Source of the DNA: RGVT01 sp037129475
GTDB taxonomy: Bacteria > Planctomycetota > Planctomycetia > Pirellulales > UBA1268
Direction of reading: 5' to 3'
Length of the DNA stretch: 64,000 nucleotides
NCBI GenBank assembly: GCA_037129475.1
Contig: JBAXUY010000002.1
Coordinates: forward strand, 56,160-120,159
Positions 8,432 to 16,948 of this stretch are shown here, in pieces. The stretch's first letter is position 1. The number at the start of each line of letters is the position of its first letter. Both the position numbers and the translations under genes were made by a program. The notes beneath the pieces are model-generated. The model had not been told where the DNA came from and searched no databases. It was given only the letters and a program-made list of their open reading frames with translations.

Positions 8432-11400
8432 ATGGAACATCGCCTCGGACGCACGCTGCGGGTGTTTCTCATCGCGCTCTGCGCGGCGGGGTTCTACCGG
8501 CTGGCCATCGTGCCGTGGGTGGAGCCGCGGGTCGCGGACACGGCGACGGCGCTCGAACTCTCACCGGAGCAGGCGGCTGCGATCCGGGCACGGGCCGACA
8601 AACGGCTGGCGGCCCTCGGAGACGTGTTTCCCGAGGGTTCCTGGGAACGCGACGATCCGATCGTGCTCGAGAGTCGGCAGATGCGGCTCCTCTTCAAGCA
8701 ATACCATTCGCTGCCCGACGGCCGCGTGAATCTCGTGCCGTGCACGCTCGTGATGCTCTCCGATCGCAACCGTTCGGCCGAGGGCGAAGGAGCCGGCCGG
8801 ACGATCGTGCTGCGGGCCCCGCAGGGGGCGGTGCTCGAGTTCGACGAGCCGCTCGACCTACGGCAGGGCCGGCTCGCGAAGCTCATCGGCGGCAGCCTCC
8901 GGGGGCAGGTGACGATCCGCGGCACGGCCACGGGCCCCGACGCCGACGACGAGATCGAGATCGTGACCCGCGACGTCGAACTCGCGGAACTCGAGATCCG
9001 CACCAGCGAGATGGTGCAGTTTCGCTACGGCCGGTCGACCGGCAGCGGCCGGGCCCTCGTGGCGGCCCTGCTGCCGAAGGCGGGCGGTGCGGGCGGCCCC
9101 GGGATGAGCGGTCCGAACATCGGCGGCGTCGATTCGATCCGGCTCGATCGCGACGTGAGGATGCGACTCGAAGGGTTTTCCTCCGGGCTGCTTTCCGGGC
9201 CGGACACCCCGCGGCCGACGGCCACGGGCACCGCCGGGCCGGGCACCGACCAGCCGCCCGTGCTCGTCAGTTGCCGCGGCGCGCTGTGCATGAACGTGTC
9301 GGCCAACGTGATCACGTTCGAGGACAAGGTCGACGTCGTGCGCACCGCGGCGGGTGGAGCCACCGATCAACTGTCGTGCGATCTGCTGGCGATCATGCTT
9401 GCGCGGGGCGAGGCCGACCCGGGCCCTGGAGCCGCCGCGGGGGGGCTGAAGCCGGTGGAGATTCAGGCGCGCGGCACGCCCGTGATCGCCCGCTCGACCG
9501 CGGCGGAGCTCGAGGCGAAGGGGGCGAGGCTGGGCTACGAGATCGCCACGCGACGGATTCTCCTCGACGGCGAGGAGCCGGTGTCGCTCGTGCTTCAGGG
9601 CACCGAGATGCAGGCCCGCTCGATCGACTATTGCCCCGGCCCGCCGGGTGACCCGGGCTCGCTGATGGCCGTCGGCCCCGGCCTGCTCACGGCGCGGTCG
9701 CCGGGGTCGCCGCCGGTGCAGGCCCGGTGGCAGAAGTGGCTGCGGATGCGGCCCGACGGTGCTGGGCATGTCGCGTCGCTCGCGGGCGAAGCCGACGTGA
9801 CGATCGAGGGGCAGGGCCGGCTGAGCGCCGCCGAGATGCACCTCTGGCTCGATGTCACGCGCGGCACGGCCGACGCGCCACCGCGTGCGAACCCTGCCGG
9901 TCCGCATCTGGCCGGCGTGAAACCCGCGCGAATGCTCGCCCGCGGCATGGTGGAGATCGACACCGAGCCGCTGACGGCGCGCACCGAGCGGATGGAGCTG
10001 TGGTTCAAGCACGTGGCGGCAGCGGCTCCGACGCCGGCCGCCGCAGGGGGAAGCGTGGCCGCACCGCCGGTCGCTGCGGCAGCCGGTGGTGCCGGGCCAC
10101 AGCCAGTCGCGCCGGCGAAGCAAGCCGACCCCACACTCCCCGCTCGCGGCAAGATGATTGCCACCGGCGGGCTCGTCCGCGGTCTCATCAGCATGGCCCC
10201 GAACAACAACCAGATCGAGGAGATCTCGCTCGAGAACCAGGTGCAGCTCGTCGAGGAGCCGCGGGGGCTGGCGGCGGCCGCACCGGCGGAGCCGGCGCTG
10301 GCGATCTCGGGCGACCAGTTGCAACTCTCGCGGCCCACGCGGTTCGACGCGCGGGCCGTGGTCTCGGGGCGGCCGGCGAAGGTGCAGGGCCGCGGCCTCG
10401 ACCTCGAAGGGCCGCTCGTCGAGTTTGATCGGGGGCGCAATCGCCTGCTCGTGGACGGAGCCGGTACGCTCGGCCTGCCGATGACGGGCGCAGCGAGTGG
10501 GTTTGAATCGCTGGGCATGATCGGCGGGGCTGCACCGCCGTCGGCTCCCCCCGCGGGCGCCCCTGCCGGCCGGCTCGTCGTGGCCTGGCAGGGACGGATG
10601 GACTTCGACGGACTGACGGCCCGGTTCGTCGATCGCGTGACGACGACGAGCGGTGCGACGGCCCTTCACGCCGGATCGCTCGACGTCGTGTTCACCCAGC
10701 CGATGGACTTCAGCGCCGATGGCATGCAGCGCGGTGCGCCGCGGGCCGACGTGGCGAGGATCGCCTGCGGCAGCGGCGTGCGGATCGAGAGCCAGTCGGC
10801 GGCTGCGGACGGCTCGCGGTCACTCGAAAAACTGTTCGTGCGCGACCTCGTGCTCGACCGCGCGACGGGCGACGTGTCGGGCACCGGACCGGGCCGGCTC
10901 ACGAGCACGCGATTCGGCCAGGGCCCGGCGCTTGGGATGCCGGCAGTCGCCGCGCCGGGTCAGCCCGCTCCGGCGGCCCCTCCGCCGCGGCCCGACGAAC
11001 TCACGTATCTGGGCGTCGATTTCCAGAAAGGGCTGCGCGGCAACATGAACCGCCGGCAGATGGAGTTTCATCAGCGGGTGGAGGCGATCTGGGGCCCCGT
11101 GGCCGGCTGGGCTGACACGCTCGACCCGCACGCCCCGGGCGGACTCGCACCGCGGGCGGTGGCGATCACGAGCGACGTGCTCGGCGTGGCCCAGGCCCCG
11201 CCCGCGCCGGGACAGCGGCGCACGAGCATCGAGTTGATGGCCGGCGGCAACGTGCTCGTGGAGGGAGAGTCGTTCACGGCGCGCAGCGCACGCCTCAGTT
11301 GGAGCGAGGCCAAGGACCTGCTCGTGTTCGAGGGCGACGGCCGCAGCGACGCGCAGCTCTTCCGGCAGGTGAAGGTGGGCGCGCCGATGTCGAGCGCGTC

Positions 11401-11563
11401 GGCCGGCAAGATCCTCTACTGGCGGGCGCTCAACCGTGTCGACGTGGACGACGCCCGGTTCCTCGACCTCGACCAGCTCGGAGGCGGAGCCGGCGGCCCG
11501 CGGCTCCCCGGCTTCGGCTCTGCTCCCGCCCAGCCCGTCAGCCGCCCGCTCCCGGGCACCTGA
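8432..11563 (+). CDS. Large LptC/LptA (OstA)-like LPS transport protein
   Basis: 1043 residues with one N-terminal membrane segment (about 8-28), which suggests an inner-membrane-anchored periplasmic protein. The body is beta-rich with repeated OstA-like phrases of the type 'G.V...G..L.A..L.....' (GAVLEFDEPLDLRQGRL; ELMAGGNVLVEGESFTARSARLSWSEAKDLLVFEGDG near the C-terminus, about residues 920-960). A low-complexity Ala/Pro/Gly linker lies at about 525-570. Position directly after kdsD-kdsC matches lptC-lptA in E. coli. I infer that it carries the LptC anchor plus several LptA-like jelly-roll segments in one chain. No lptB follows here. The family call is moderate; the 5' start has only a weak Shine-Dalgarno. 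Confidence 0.6.
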   Translation: MEHRLGRTLRVFLIALCAAGFYRLAIVPWVEPRVADTATALELSPEQAAAIRARADKRLAALGDVFPEGSWERDDPIVLESRQMRLLFKQYHSLPDGRVNLVPCTLVMLSDRNRSAEGEGAGRTIVLRAPQGAVLEFDEPLDLRQGRLAKLIGGSLRGQVTIRGTATGPDADDEIEIVTRDVELAELEIRTSEMVQFRYGRSTGSGRALVAALLPKAGGAGGPGMSGPNIGGVDSIRLDRDVRMRLEGFSSGLLSGPDTPRPTATGTAGPGTDQPPVLVSCRGALCMNVSANVITFEDKVDVVRTAAGGATDQLSCDLLAIMLARGEADPGPGAAAGGLKPVEIQARGTPVIARSTAAELEAKGARLGYEIATRRILLDGEEPVSLVLQGTEMQARSIDYCPGPPGDPGSLMAVGPGLLTARSPGSPPVQARWQKWLRMRPDGAGHVASLAGEADVTIEGQGRLSAAEMHLWLDVTRGTADAPPRANPAGPHLAGVKPARMLARGMVEIDTEPLTARTERMELWFKHVAAAAPTPAAAGGSVAAPPVAAAAGGAGPQPVAPAKQADPTLPARGKMIATGGLVRGLISMAPNNNQIEEISLENQVQLVEEPRGLAAAAPAEPALAISGDQLQLSRPTRFDARAVVSGRPAKVQGRGLDLEGPLVEFDRGRNRLLVDGAGTLGLPMTGAASGFESLGMIGGAAPPSAPPAGAPAGRLVVAWQGRMDFDGLTARFVDRVTTTSGATALHAGSLDVVFTQPMDFSADGMQRGAPRADVARIACGSGVRIESQSAAADGSRSLEKLFVRDLVLDRATGDVSGTGPGRLTSTRFGQGPALGMPAVAAPGQPAPAAPPPRPDELTYLGVDFQKGLRGNMNRRQMEFHQRVEAIWGPVAGWADTLDPHAPGGLAPRAVAITSDVLGVAQAPPAPGQRRTSIELMAGGNVLVEGESFTARSARLSWSEAKDLLVFEGDGRSDAQLFRQVKVGAPMSSASAGKILYWRALNRVDVDDARFLDLDQLGGGAGGPRLPGFGSAPAQPVSRPLPGT

Positions 11564-11566
11564 GGC

Positions 11567-12889
11567 TCACGCGCCGAGGCGGGCGGCGAGCTCCTCGAGC
11601 GGCACGCCCTTCGTCTCGGGCACCATCGTGAGCACCCACGCGAGCTGCAGCACCATCATCCCGCAGAAGAACGCGAACACCGCGCTCGGCGGAAAGAGCG
11701 TCACGAGCGTCGGGAACACCGTCGTGATCAGGGCCGCCATGATCCAGTGCGTGGCACAGCCCACCGCCTGTCCCTTCGCCCGGAAGCGATCGGGGAAGAT
11801 TTCCGAGATAAACACCCAGATGACCGCCCCCTGGCCCACGGCGTGGGCCGCGATGAAGGCGAAGATGCAGGCCGGCACGATCGCGAACGTGCCCGTGGCG
11901 AACGCCCAGGCGCAGAGGCCGAGCGAGGCGATGTAGCCGAGCGAACCGACCACGAGCAGCGTGCGCCGGCCGAGCCGGTCGATGAGCCACACGCCCACGA
12001 ACGTGAACACGAGATTCGCAATCCCGATGCCCACCGACTGCAGGAGCGCCGCCTTTTCGCCGAGCCCCGCCATCTCGAAGATTCGCGGCGCGAAGTAGAG
12101 CACGGCGTTGATTCCCGAGAGCTGGTTGAAGAACGCGATCAGAAAGGCGAGCAGGAGCGGCCGCCCGAGTCGCCCGGGGTTCGCGGTGGTGCCTGCGAAG
12201 GGTCGCGAGGCGGCCACGATCCGGTCGGCCGTCGCCGCGCGGTCCACGCTCGACGCCCGCGGATTCATCCGCGCGAGCACCGCGATCGCCCGGTCGCGAT
12301 CGCCAGGTGCATCGCGCAGCAGAAGCCAACGCGGGCTTTCCGGAATCACGAGGACGGCGAGCGTGTAAGCGAACGCGGGAAACGCCTCGGCACCCAGCAT
12401 CCACCGCCAGTCGTTCGGTACGCCCTCGAGCAGGTAGTTGGAGAGAAAGGCCGCGAGGATGCCGAGCACGATGTTGAACTGGAACATGCCGGCCAGCCGT
12501 CCGCGGGATGCCGGAGGCGAGATCTCAGAGATGTAGAGAGGCGAGGTGATCGTCGAGATGCCCACGCCGAGACCGCCGATGAACCGGGCCACGATGAACG
12601 ACCAGACGTCCGTGGCGAGGCCACTCCACACGGCCGATACGAAGTAGAGGGCACCGATCCAGAAGAGCGTGGGCCGCCGGCCGAGCCGGTCGGTGGGCCA
12701 GGCGCCGAACATCGCTCCGAGCACCGTGCCGTAGAGGGCCGAGGCCATCGCCACGCCGTGGAGCGCGGGGCTCAGGCCCCAGAGCGACTGGATGGTCTTC
12801 TCCGCGCCAGAGATCACGACCGTGTCGAATCCGAACAGAAAGCCGGCCAGCGCCGACACGATCGACCAGACGACGATGGATCCGTTCAC
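11567..12889 (-). CDS. MFS sugar porter
   Basis: 440 residues with 12 predicted membrane segments and sugar-porter motifs: GFLFGFDTVVISG in TM1, DRLGRRPTL after TM2, ARFIGGLGVGI and SPLYISEISP in TM4-5, PESPRWLLL after TM6, QLSGINAVLYF in TM7, DRLGRRTLLVVG after TM8, and VPETKGVPLEEL at the C-terminus. The start is a GTG (12889) preceded by AAGGGG. It probably moves a monosaccharide with protons; the exact sugar is unknown. It overlaps no neighbour and ends 3 bases from the convergent LptA-like gene. Confidence 0.92.
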   Translation of the reverse strand: MNGSIVVWSIVSALAGFLFGFDTVVISGAEKTIQSLWGLSPALHGVAMASALYGTVLGAMFGAWPTDRLGRRPTLFWIGALYFVSAVWSGLATDVWSFIVARFIGGLGVGISTITSPLYISEISPPASRGRLAGMFQFNIVLGILAAFLSNYLLEGVPNDWRWMLGAEAFPAFAYTLAVLVIPESPRWLLLRDAPGDRDRAIAVLARMNPRASSVDRAATADRIVAASRPFAGTTANPGRLGRPLLLAFLIAFFNQLSGINAVLYFAPRIFEMAGLGEKAALLQSVGIGIANLVFTFVGVWLIDRLGRRTLLVVGSLGYIASLGLCAWAFATGTFAIVPACIFAFIAAHAVGQGAVIWVFISEIFPDRFRAKGQAVGCATHWIMAALITTVFPTLVTLFPPSAVFAFFCGMMVLQLAWVLTMVPETKGVPLEELAARLGA

Positions 12890-12919
12890 GGGGCCCCTTT
12901 TTTCAAGAAGCGGAGAAGT

Positions 12920-13696
12920 CTAACCGATCCGACGCGATTCCTTGTCGAGGGCGGCCACGACGAACTCGATCGCCACTCCGCCCATGCGGCGCTCAAAGGC
13001 CGCCCGGTCCTCGCCCGGGGGCCCCTCCAGCACCGCCTCGTGCGGAATGCCGAGCGCCACGAGTTTGCCGTGGAGCCTGCCGGCGCCGTCGTGCCAGTGG
13101 AGATCATCCGGGCTGCTTGCAAACCACTGGTGGCGCGGCCAGTTGAGCGGATGGACGTGGAGGATCGCCGTGTCTTGCCTGGCCCGCTCGACGTCGCCAA
13201 ACGTTTCCCAGAGCGTGTCGAAGAGCTCGCCATCATCGCGGTCGGCCGCCTGCCGCATCCCGAGGTGAAAATCGAGGGCCGGCGCGACGGCGGCTGCGAT
13301 CGGAAACACGCCGGGATGTCGGTAGGCCAGCCGCAACGCACCCTGGCCCCCCATCCCGACTCCGACGAGCGCGATACCCGGCGGCTGCACGCCGAACCGC
13401 GCGTTGATCTCGGCGACGACGGAGTTGCACACGAACCGCTCAGGCGACATGCCGCGGTCGAACGTGGGCAGGATCCGGTCGAGCCACCAGGAGCGTCCCG
13501 CGAGCGGTGCGATCGTCGGCAGGCCGGCCGACTCCACCGCGGCGCGGAGATCATCGGCCTGTGCGAATGGCACACCGTCGAGGTCATGCAGAAAGATGAC
13601 CGCCCGGCCCGGGAGCGCCTCGGGGGGCGCAAACACCTCGCACGAATGGCCGGCGACGGTCACGCGCGACCAGTGCAGACGGGGCGGGATCGTCAT
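12920..13696 (-). CDS. Alpha/beta-hydrolase fold protein lacking the nucleophile Ser
   Basis: 258 residues, resembling the esterase D/S-formylglutathione hydrolase family: FLHDLDGVPF (oxyanion strand), a GMSPERFVCNSVVAEINARFGV segment, the elbow, YRHPGVFPIAAAVAPALDF, and a C-terminal HW..GAGRLHGKLVALG region. The elbow reads G-V-G-M-G-G-Q-G-A-L where active relatives have G-x-S-M-G-G; residue 114 is Gly, not Ser. The protein may therefore be inactive or catalytically unusual. The start is uncertain: in-frame starts also exist at 13720 and 13750. It is divergent from hpt and transcribed towards the sugar porter. Confidence 0.75.
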   Translation of the reverse strand: MTIPPRLHWSRVTVAGHSCEVFAPPEALPGRAVIFLHDLDGVPFAQADDLRAAVESAGLPTIAPLAGRSWWLDRILPTFDRGMSPERFVCNSVVAEINARFGVQPPGIALVGVGMGGQGALRLAYRHPGVFPIAAAVAPALDFHLGMRQAADRDDGELFDTLWETFGDVERARQDTAILHVHPLNWPRHQWFASSPDDLHWHDGAGRLHGKLVALGIPHEAVLEGPPGEDRAAFERRMGGVAIEFVVAALDKESRRIG

Positions 13697-13738
13697 GACG
13701 GGTGGGTCCTGGGGCGGCATTCCTGCGGCCCTGAAATC

Positions 13739-13747
13739 TGATACGCT
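13739..13747 (+). promoter_or_regulatory. Extended -10 of hpt, near-leaderless
   Basis: TGATACGCT fits an extended -10 (TGn followed by TACGCT). It ends 11 bases before the hpt ATG at 13759, leaving a leader of only a few bases. No convincing -35 was found. Confidence 0.35.
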
Positions 13748-13758
13748 CATGCCCGATC

Positions 13759-14313
13759 ATGCGCACGCTACTCTCGTCCGCACAACTCGCCGAGGGAATT
13801 GAACGGCTCGCGGCCGAGGTGCGCAGCGAAACGATCGAAAAACCGCTCACCGTGATCGGGGTGCTCACCGGGTCGATCATGGTCGTGGCCGACCTGATCC
13901 GGCGGCTCGAGGGGCCCGTGCAGCTCAACATGGTGTGGGCCAGCAGCTACCGCGGCACGGCCACGTCGCCCGGCCGTCTCGACCTGCGGCTTGACCTCCT
14001 GCCCGATCTCACCGGGCACGACGTGCTCGTCGTCGACGACATTTTCGACTCCGGCCGCACGATGCAGGCGCTCATGGAGGAATTGCGGCGGCTCGGCGCC
14101 GCGCGGGTGCGATCGCTCGTGCTCCTGCGGAAGCAGGGACGGGCCGAGGTGGCGATGGAGCCCGACTTCGTGGGCTTCGACATCCCCGACGCGTTCGTCG
14201 TGGGGTATGGCCTCGATTTCGACGGACTGTGGCGGCACTTGCCGTATCTCGCGGCACTCGACGACGACGACATCGCCCGCCACACCGCAGCCACCGCCGG
14301 TGCGGGCGGATGA
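13759..14313 (+). CDS. hpt: Hypoxanthine phosphoribosyltransferase
   Basis: 184 residues, the usual length. It converts hypoxanthine or guanine plus PRPP to IMP or GMP in purine salvage. Motifs: GVLTGSIMVVADLIR (flexible P-loop region), SSYRGTATS, the PRPP-binding VLVVDDIFDSGRT with Asp93/Asp94, and DFVGFDIPDAFVVGYGLDFD for base binding. The stop overlaps the glycosyltransferase start by 4 bases. Confidence 0.95.
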   Translation: MRTLLSSAQLAEGIERLAAEVRSETIEKPLTVIGVLTGSIMVVADLIRRLEGPVQLNMVWASSYRGTATSPGRLDLRLDLLPDLTGHDVLVVDDIFDSGRTMQALMEELRRLGAARVRSLVLLRKQGRAEVAMEPDFVGFDIPDAFVVGYGLDFDGLWRHLPYLAALDDDDIARHTAATAGAGG

Positions 14314-15401
14314 CCGGGCAGCCGCCGAGGGCGATGCTCATGGTCGCGCGCGGGCTCGACCCCGTGGGTACCGGCCGCCAGATCGAACTCGCGGCGGAAG
14401 CATTTCGTGCCGCCGGATGGAATGTGGCACTCGCGGTGGGCACGGTGGACGGCTCCGTGCCCACGCGGCTCGCGGCACGTGGGTTCCCGGTACACCGCAT
14501 CGGCTTCCGGCCCGAGTTCGATACTGCCGTGGCGCTGCGGCTTGCGGGATTGTGTCGCAGGCTGAAGCCGTCGGTGATGCACGCCTGGGGCCGATCAGCG
14601 GCGCTTTGCACGGGCGCGATCCGGCCGCTCGGCGGCCGCGTCGCGGCTGTCGCGCATCTGGCCACGGGGCCTCGATCGCGCCGGCTCGGGTGGGCCCTCG
14701 CGCGGCTCGACCGCGTGATCACGGTGTCGGCCGGCGTCGCGGGCCGCTGCGAAGCGGTTGGCGTGCGATCGGGCCGGATCGACATCCTGCCACCCGGCAT
14801 CGACCCTGCTGAGCCGGCGGGGCTGTCGAGGGAGGAACTGGCCGCACGGCTCGGCCTCCGCACCGACACGCAGTGGACGCTGTGCGTCGCCCCGCTCACG
14901 TGGGAAGCCCGGCTCGAGCGGCTGTTGTGGGCAATCGATCAACTGGCCGTCGTTCACCGTGGCGTCGAGCACGTGCTCGTGGGGCGGGGACCGCTCGCGG
15001 CTCGGATGCACAGAAGGGCCCGGGTGCAGCATCTCGCCGAACGGCTGCACGTCGTGCCGCACTGCGACGCCCTGCCCGATCTGGTGCGGGCCAGCCAGCT
15101 CGTCTGGCAGTCGGGCGACGTGGCCTACGGCGGTGCGATCCTCGATGCCATGGCTTGCGGCGTGCCGGCCGTCGCCGTGGCGAGTGATGCCGCGCGGCAA
15201 CTGATCGCCGACGGCGTGACGGGGCGCGTCGTGGCGGCCGACCCGGAGAGTGAGTTTCCGCGGCGGGCGTTCAACGTGCTCGAGGATGCAGAGCTGGCCA
15301 CACGCTACGGCGACGCGGCACGGGTGCGTGTTGCCGGGCAGTTTTCCGCCGGGCCGGCGCTCGCGCGGCACGTCGAGGCGGTGGAACGGCTGGTGGCGTA
15401 G
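14310..15401 (+). CDS. GT4-like glycosyltransferase with altered Glu motif
   Basis: 363 residues. Two Rossmann-like halves are visible: the N-terminal part has GTGRQIELAAEAFRAAGWNV and PSVMHAWGRSA; the C-terminal part has HVLVGRGPLAARM, LHVVPHCDALPDLVRASQLV, AILDAMACGVPAVAVAS and DGVTGRVV. GT-B retaining enzymes normally carry an E-x7-E motif before 'AMACG'; here the positions read Val and Asp, so donor handling may differ. The ATG at 14310 overlaps the hpt stop (ATGA). The TAG stop (15399-15401) lies inside a family A palindrome. Confidence 0.8.
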   Translation: MTGQPPRAMLMVARGLDPVGTGRQIELAAEAFRAAGWNVALAVGTVDGSVPTRLAARGFPVHRIGFRPEFDTAVALRLAGLCRRLKPSVMHAWGRSAALCTGAIRPLGGRVAAVAHLATGPRSRRLGWALARLDRVITVSAGVAGRCEAVGVRSGRIDILPPGIDPAEPAGLSREELAARLGLRTDTQWTLCVAPLTWEARLERLLWAIDQLAVVHRGVEHVLVGRGPLAARMHRRARVQHLAERLHVVPHCDALPDLVRASQLVWQSGDVAYGGAILDAMACGVPAVAVASDAARQLIADGVTGRVVAADPESEFPRRAFNVLEDAELATRYGDAARVRVAGQFSAGPALARHVEAVERLVA

Positions 15402-15452
15402 GGACGGAGCTCCAGCTCTGTCCGTTCGACAGGCCTGGAGGCCTGTCGCTAC
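15398..15452. repeat. Family A element, copy 2: supplies both stop codons
   Basis: GTAGGGACGGAGCTCCAGCT... followed by ACAGGCCTGGAGGCCTGT and GTCGCTAC. The left TAG (15399-15401) is the stop of the glycosyltransferase, and the right CTA (15449-15451), read on the other strand, is the TAG stop of fhcA. It could also act as a bidirectional hairpin terminator. Confidence 0.88.
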
Positions 15453-16948
15453 GCCGTCAGTGTCTGGCCTGATGGCAGAGCCTTCACCTCGCCGTCCTCG
15501 GCCACGAGCATGCCTGCCTTGTACGCCCGGGCAGGCATCGAAAACATCCGCGCGAGATCGCTATTCGGCCGATAGAGGGTGATGTCGGCATCGGCCCCGA
15601 CGCCGAGATGGCCCTTGTGCGCGAGGCCCGCGATCCGGGCGGGTGCGGCCCGCGTCACGATGCACAGTTCCTGGAGCGAGTATTCGCGGCTGATTCCGGC
15701 GAGCGGGCTTCGCTTCCGCACCGCGGGATGGATGCGAGCGATCGCCTCTCGGCGGAAGGCCTCGTCGCCCAAGAGCTGCATCAGTACGGGATACGCCGTG
15801 AAGTGGGCGCCGTTCGGATGGTCGGTCGAGAGGGCCACCCGCCACGGATCGGTGACGGTGAGAAACCACTCGAGGCCGATCGCCCACTGCCAGGCATGGA
15901 TCAGGCTCTTTTCCTTGTACGCGATCGGCAGCACGCCGCAGCCACCCTCGAGATGCAGGTCGTGCGACATCCAGGGCGTGCCGGTGGCATGGGCGAGATG
16001 CTCCGCGGCGGCCGAGTCGCCCGTCATCGCCACCGTGTCGCCGAACAGGATCTGCCCGACGTCGAGCGTAAGTGTGTCATTGGCGTTGAAGTGTTCCACG
16101 AGCGGGGCGACGCCCGACCCGAACGAGCCCTCGTCGAGATCGCCTCCTGAATAACTGTGGAACTGCACGTGGGCGAGATGGGCAGGCAGACCGTCGAACG
16201 TGCGCATCGTCTCGAGCATCGTCCGCCAGTTGCCCGGTAGTCCAAGATTCGCCGTGTGCACGTGGAGCGGATGCGGCAGGCCGATGGCCTGCACCGCTCG
16301 TGCGAGCCGGTCGAGGATCTGTCGGGGGGTGACCTGCCGGTCAGGGAGCGGCGTGTCGAGATCGTGATGGTCGCCGCGCCGACCGTGCTTCCAGAACGAC
16401 GGCCCGCCCGGATTCGCCACCTTCACGGCCCAGCCCCTGCCGGCCCGCACTTTCTTGGCGAGCAGGGCCTCGCAGCGGGGCACGTCGTTGGCCGCGAGGG
16501 CGTCGAGCATGTCGGCGTCGTCGGCCGCGAGGAGATAGATGCCCTTGTCGAGGATCGGCAGCTCGTCGAGCTCTGCGTGGGCGATCGCAGCCGCGCCGGT
16601 GGCGATCGCGGCGTCGAACACGGTGGTGTAGCCGAGGGCGGCGTAGAGGCCGCCCGTCGCGTGGATCGTGGGCACGGCGGCCGGGTGGGGAGAACGGTGG
16701 CGGGCGAGGTGGGGCGCGATCCGCCGGCCCGCGTTCACCTTCGGGCCCGCGACGTGGCTGTGGAGATCGACGCCACCCGGCATCACGACGAGCCCCGCGG
16801 CATCGACGGCAGTGAAGGCAGCCGGGTCGGTCGGTCGCCCGACGATCTTCCCGCCTTCGATCCAGATGTCAGCCACGACGCCGTCACGGTCGTTGGCCGG
16901 ATCGTGGATCGTGCCACCGCGCAGGACGAACCGGTGCGTCGCGTTCAT
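15449..16948 (-). CDS. fhcA: Formyltransferase/hydrolase complex subunit A (formylmethanofuran dehydrogenase A homologue)
   Basis: 499 residues, an amidohydrolase-fold protein. The metal-binding motif is PGGVDLHSHVAGPK (His63, His65), followed by VKVANPGG with the likely carboxylated Lys, HPLHVHTANLG, HVQFHSY, MSHDLHLEGGCG and STDHPNGAHFTAYP with the catalytic Asp. In methanogens subunit A handles formate/formylmethanofuran; in bacteria the Fhc complex hydrolyses the formyl group in the tetrahydromethanopterin C1 pathway. It overlaps fhcB by 4 bases. The stop TAG lies in a family A palindrome. fhcC, fhcD and other H4MPT genes are not in the window. Confidence 0.9.
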   Translation of the reverse strand: MNATHRFVLRGGTIHDPANDRDGVVADIWIEGGKIVGRPTDPAAFTAVDAAGLVVMPGGVDLHSHVAGPKVNAGRRIAPHLARHRSPHPAAVPTIHATGGLYAALGYTTVFDAAIATGAAAIAHAELDELPILDKGIYLLAADDADMLDALAANDVPRCEALLAKKVRAGRGWAVKVANPGGPSFWKHGRRGDHHDLDTPLPDRQVTPRQILDRLARAVQAIGLPHPLHVHTANLGLPGNWRTMLETMRTFDGLPAHLAHVQFHSYSGGDLDEGSFGSGVAPLVEHFNANDTLTLDVGQILFGDTVAMTGDSAAAEHLAHATGTPWMSHDLHLEGGCGVLPIAYKEKSLIHAWQWAIGLEWFLTVTDPWRVALSTDHPNGAHFTAYPVLMQLLGDEAFRREAIARIHPAVRKRSPLAGISREYSLQELCIVTRAAPARIAGLAHKGHLGVGADADITLYRPNSDLARMFSMPARAYKAGMLVAEDGEVKALPSGQTLTA

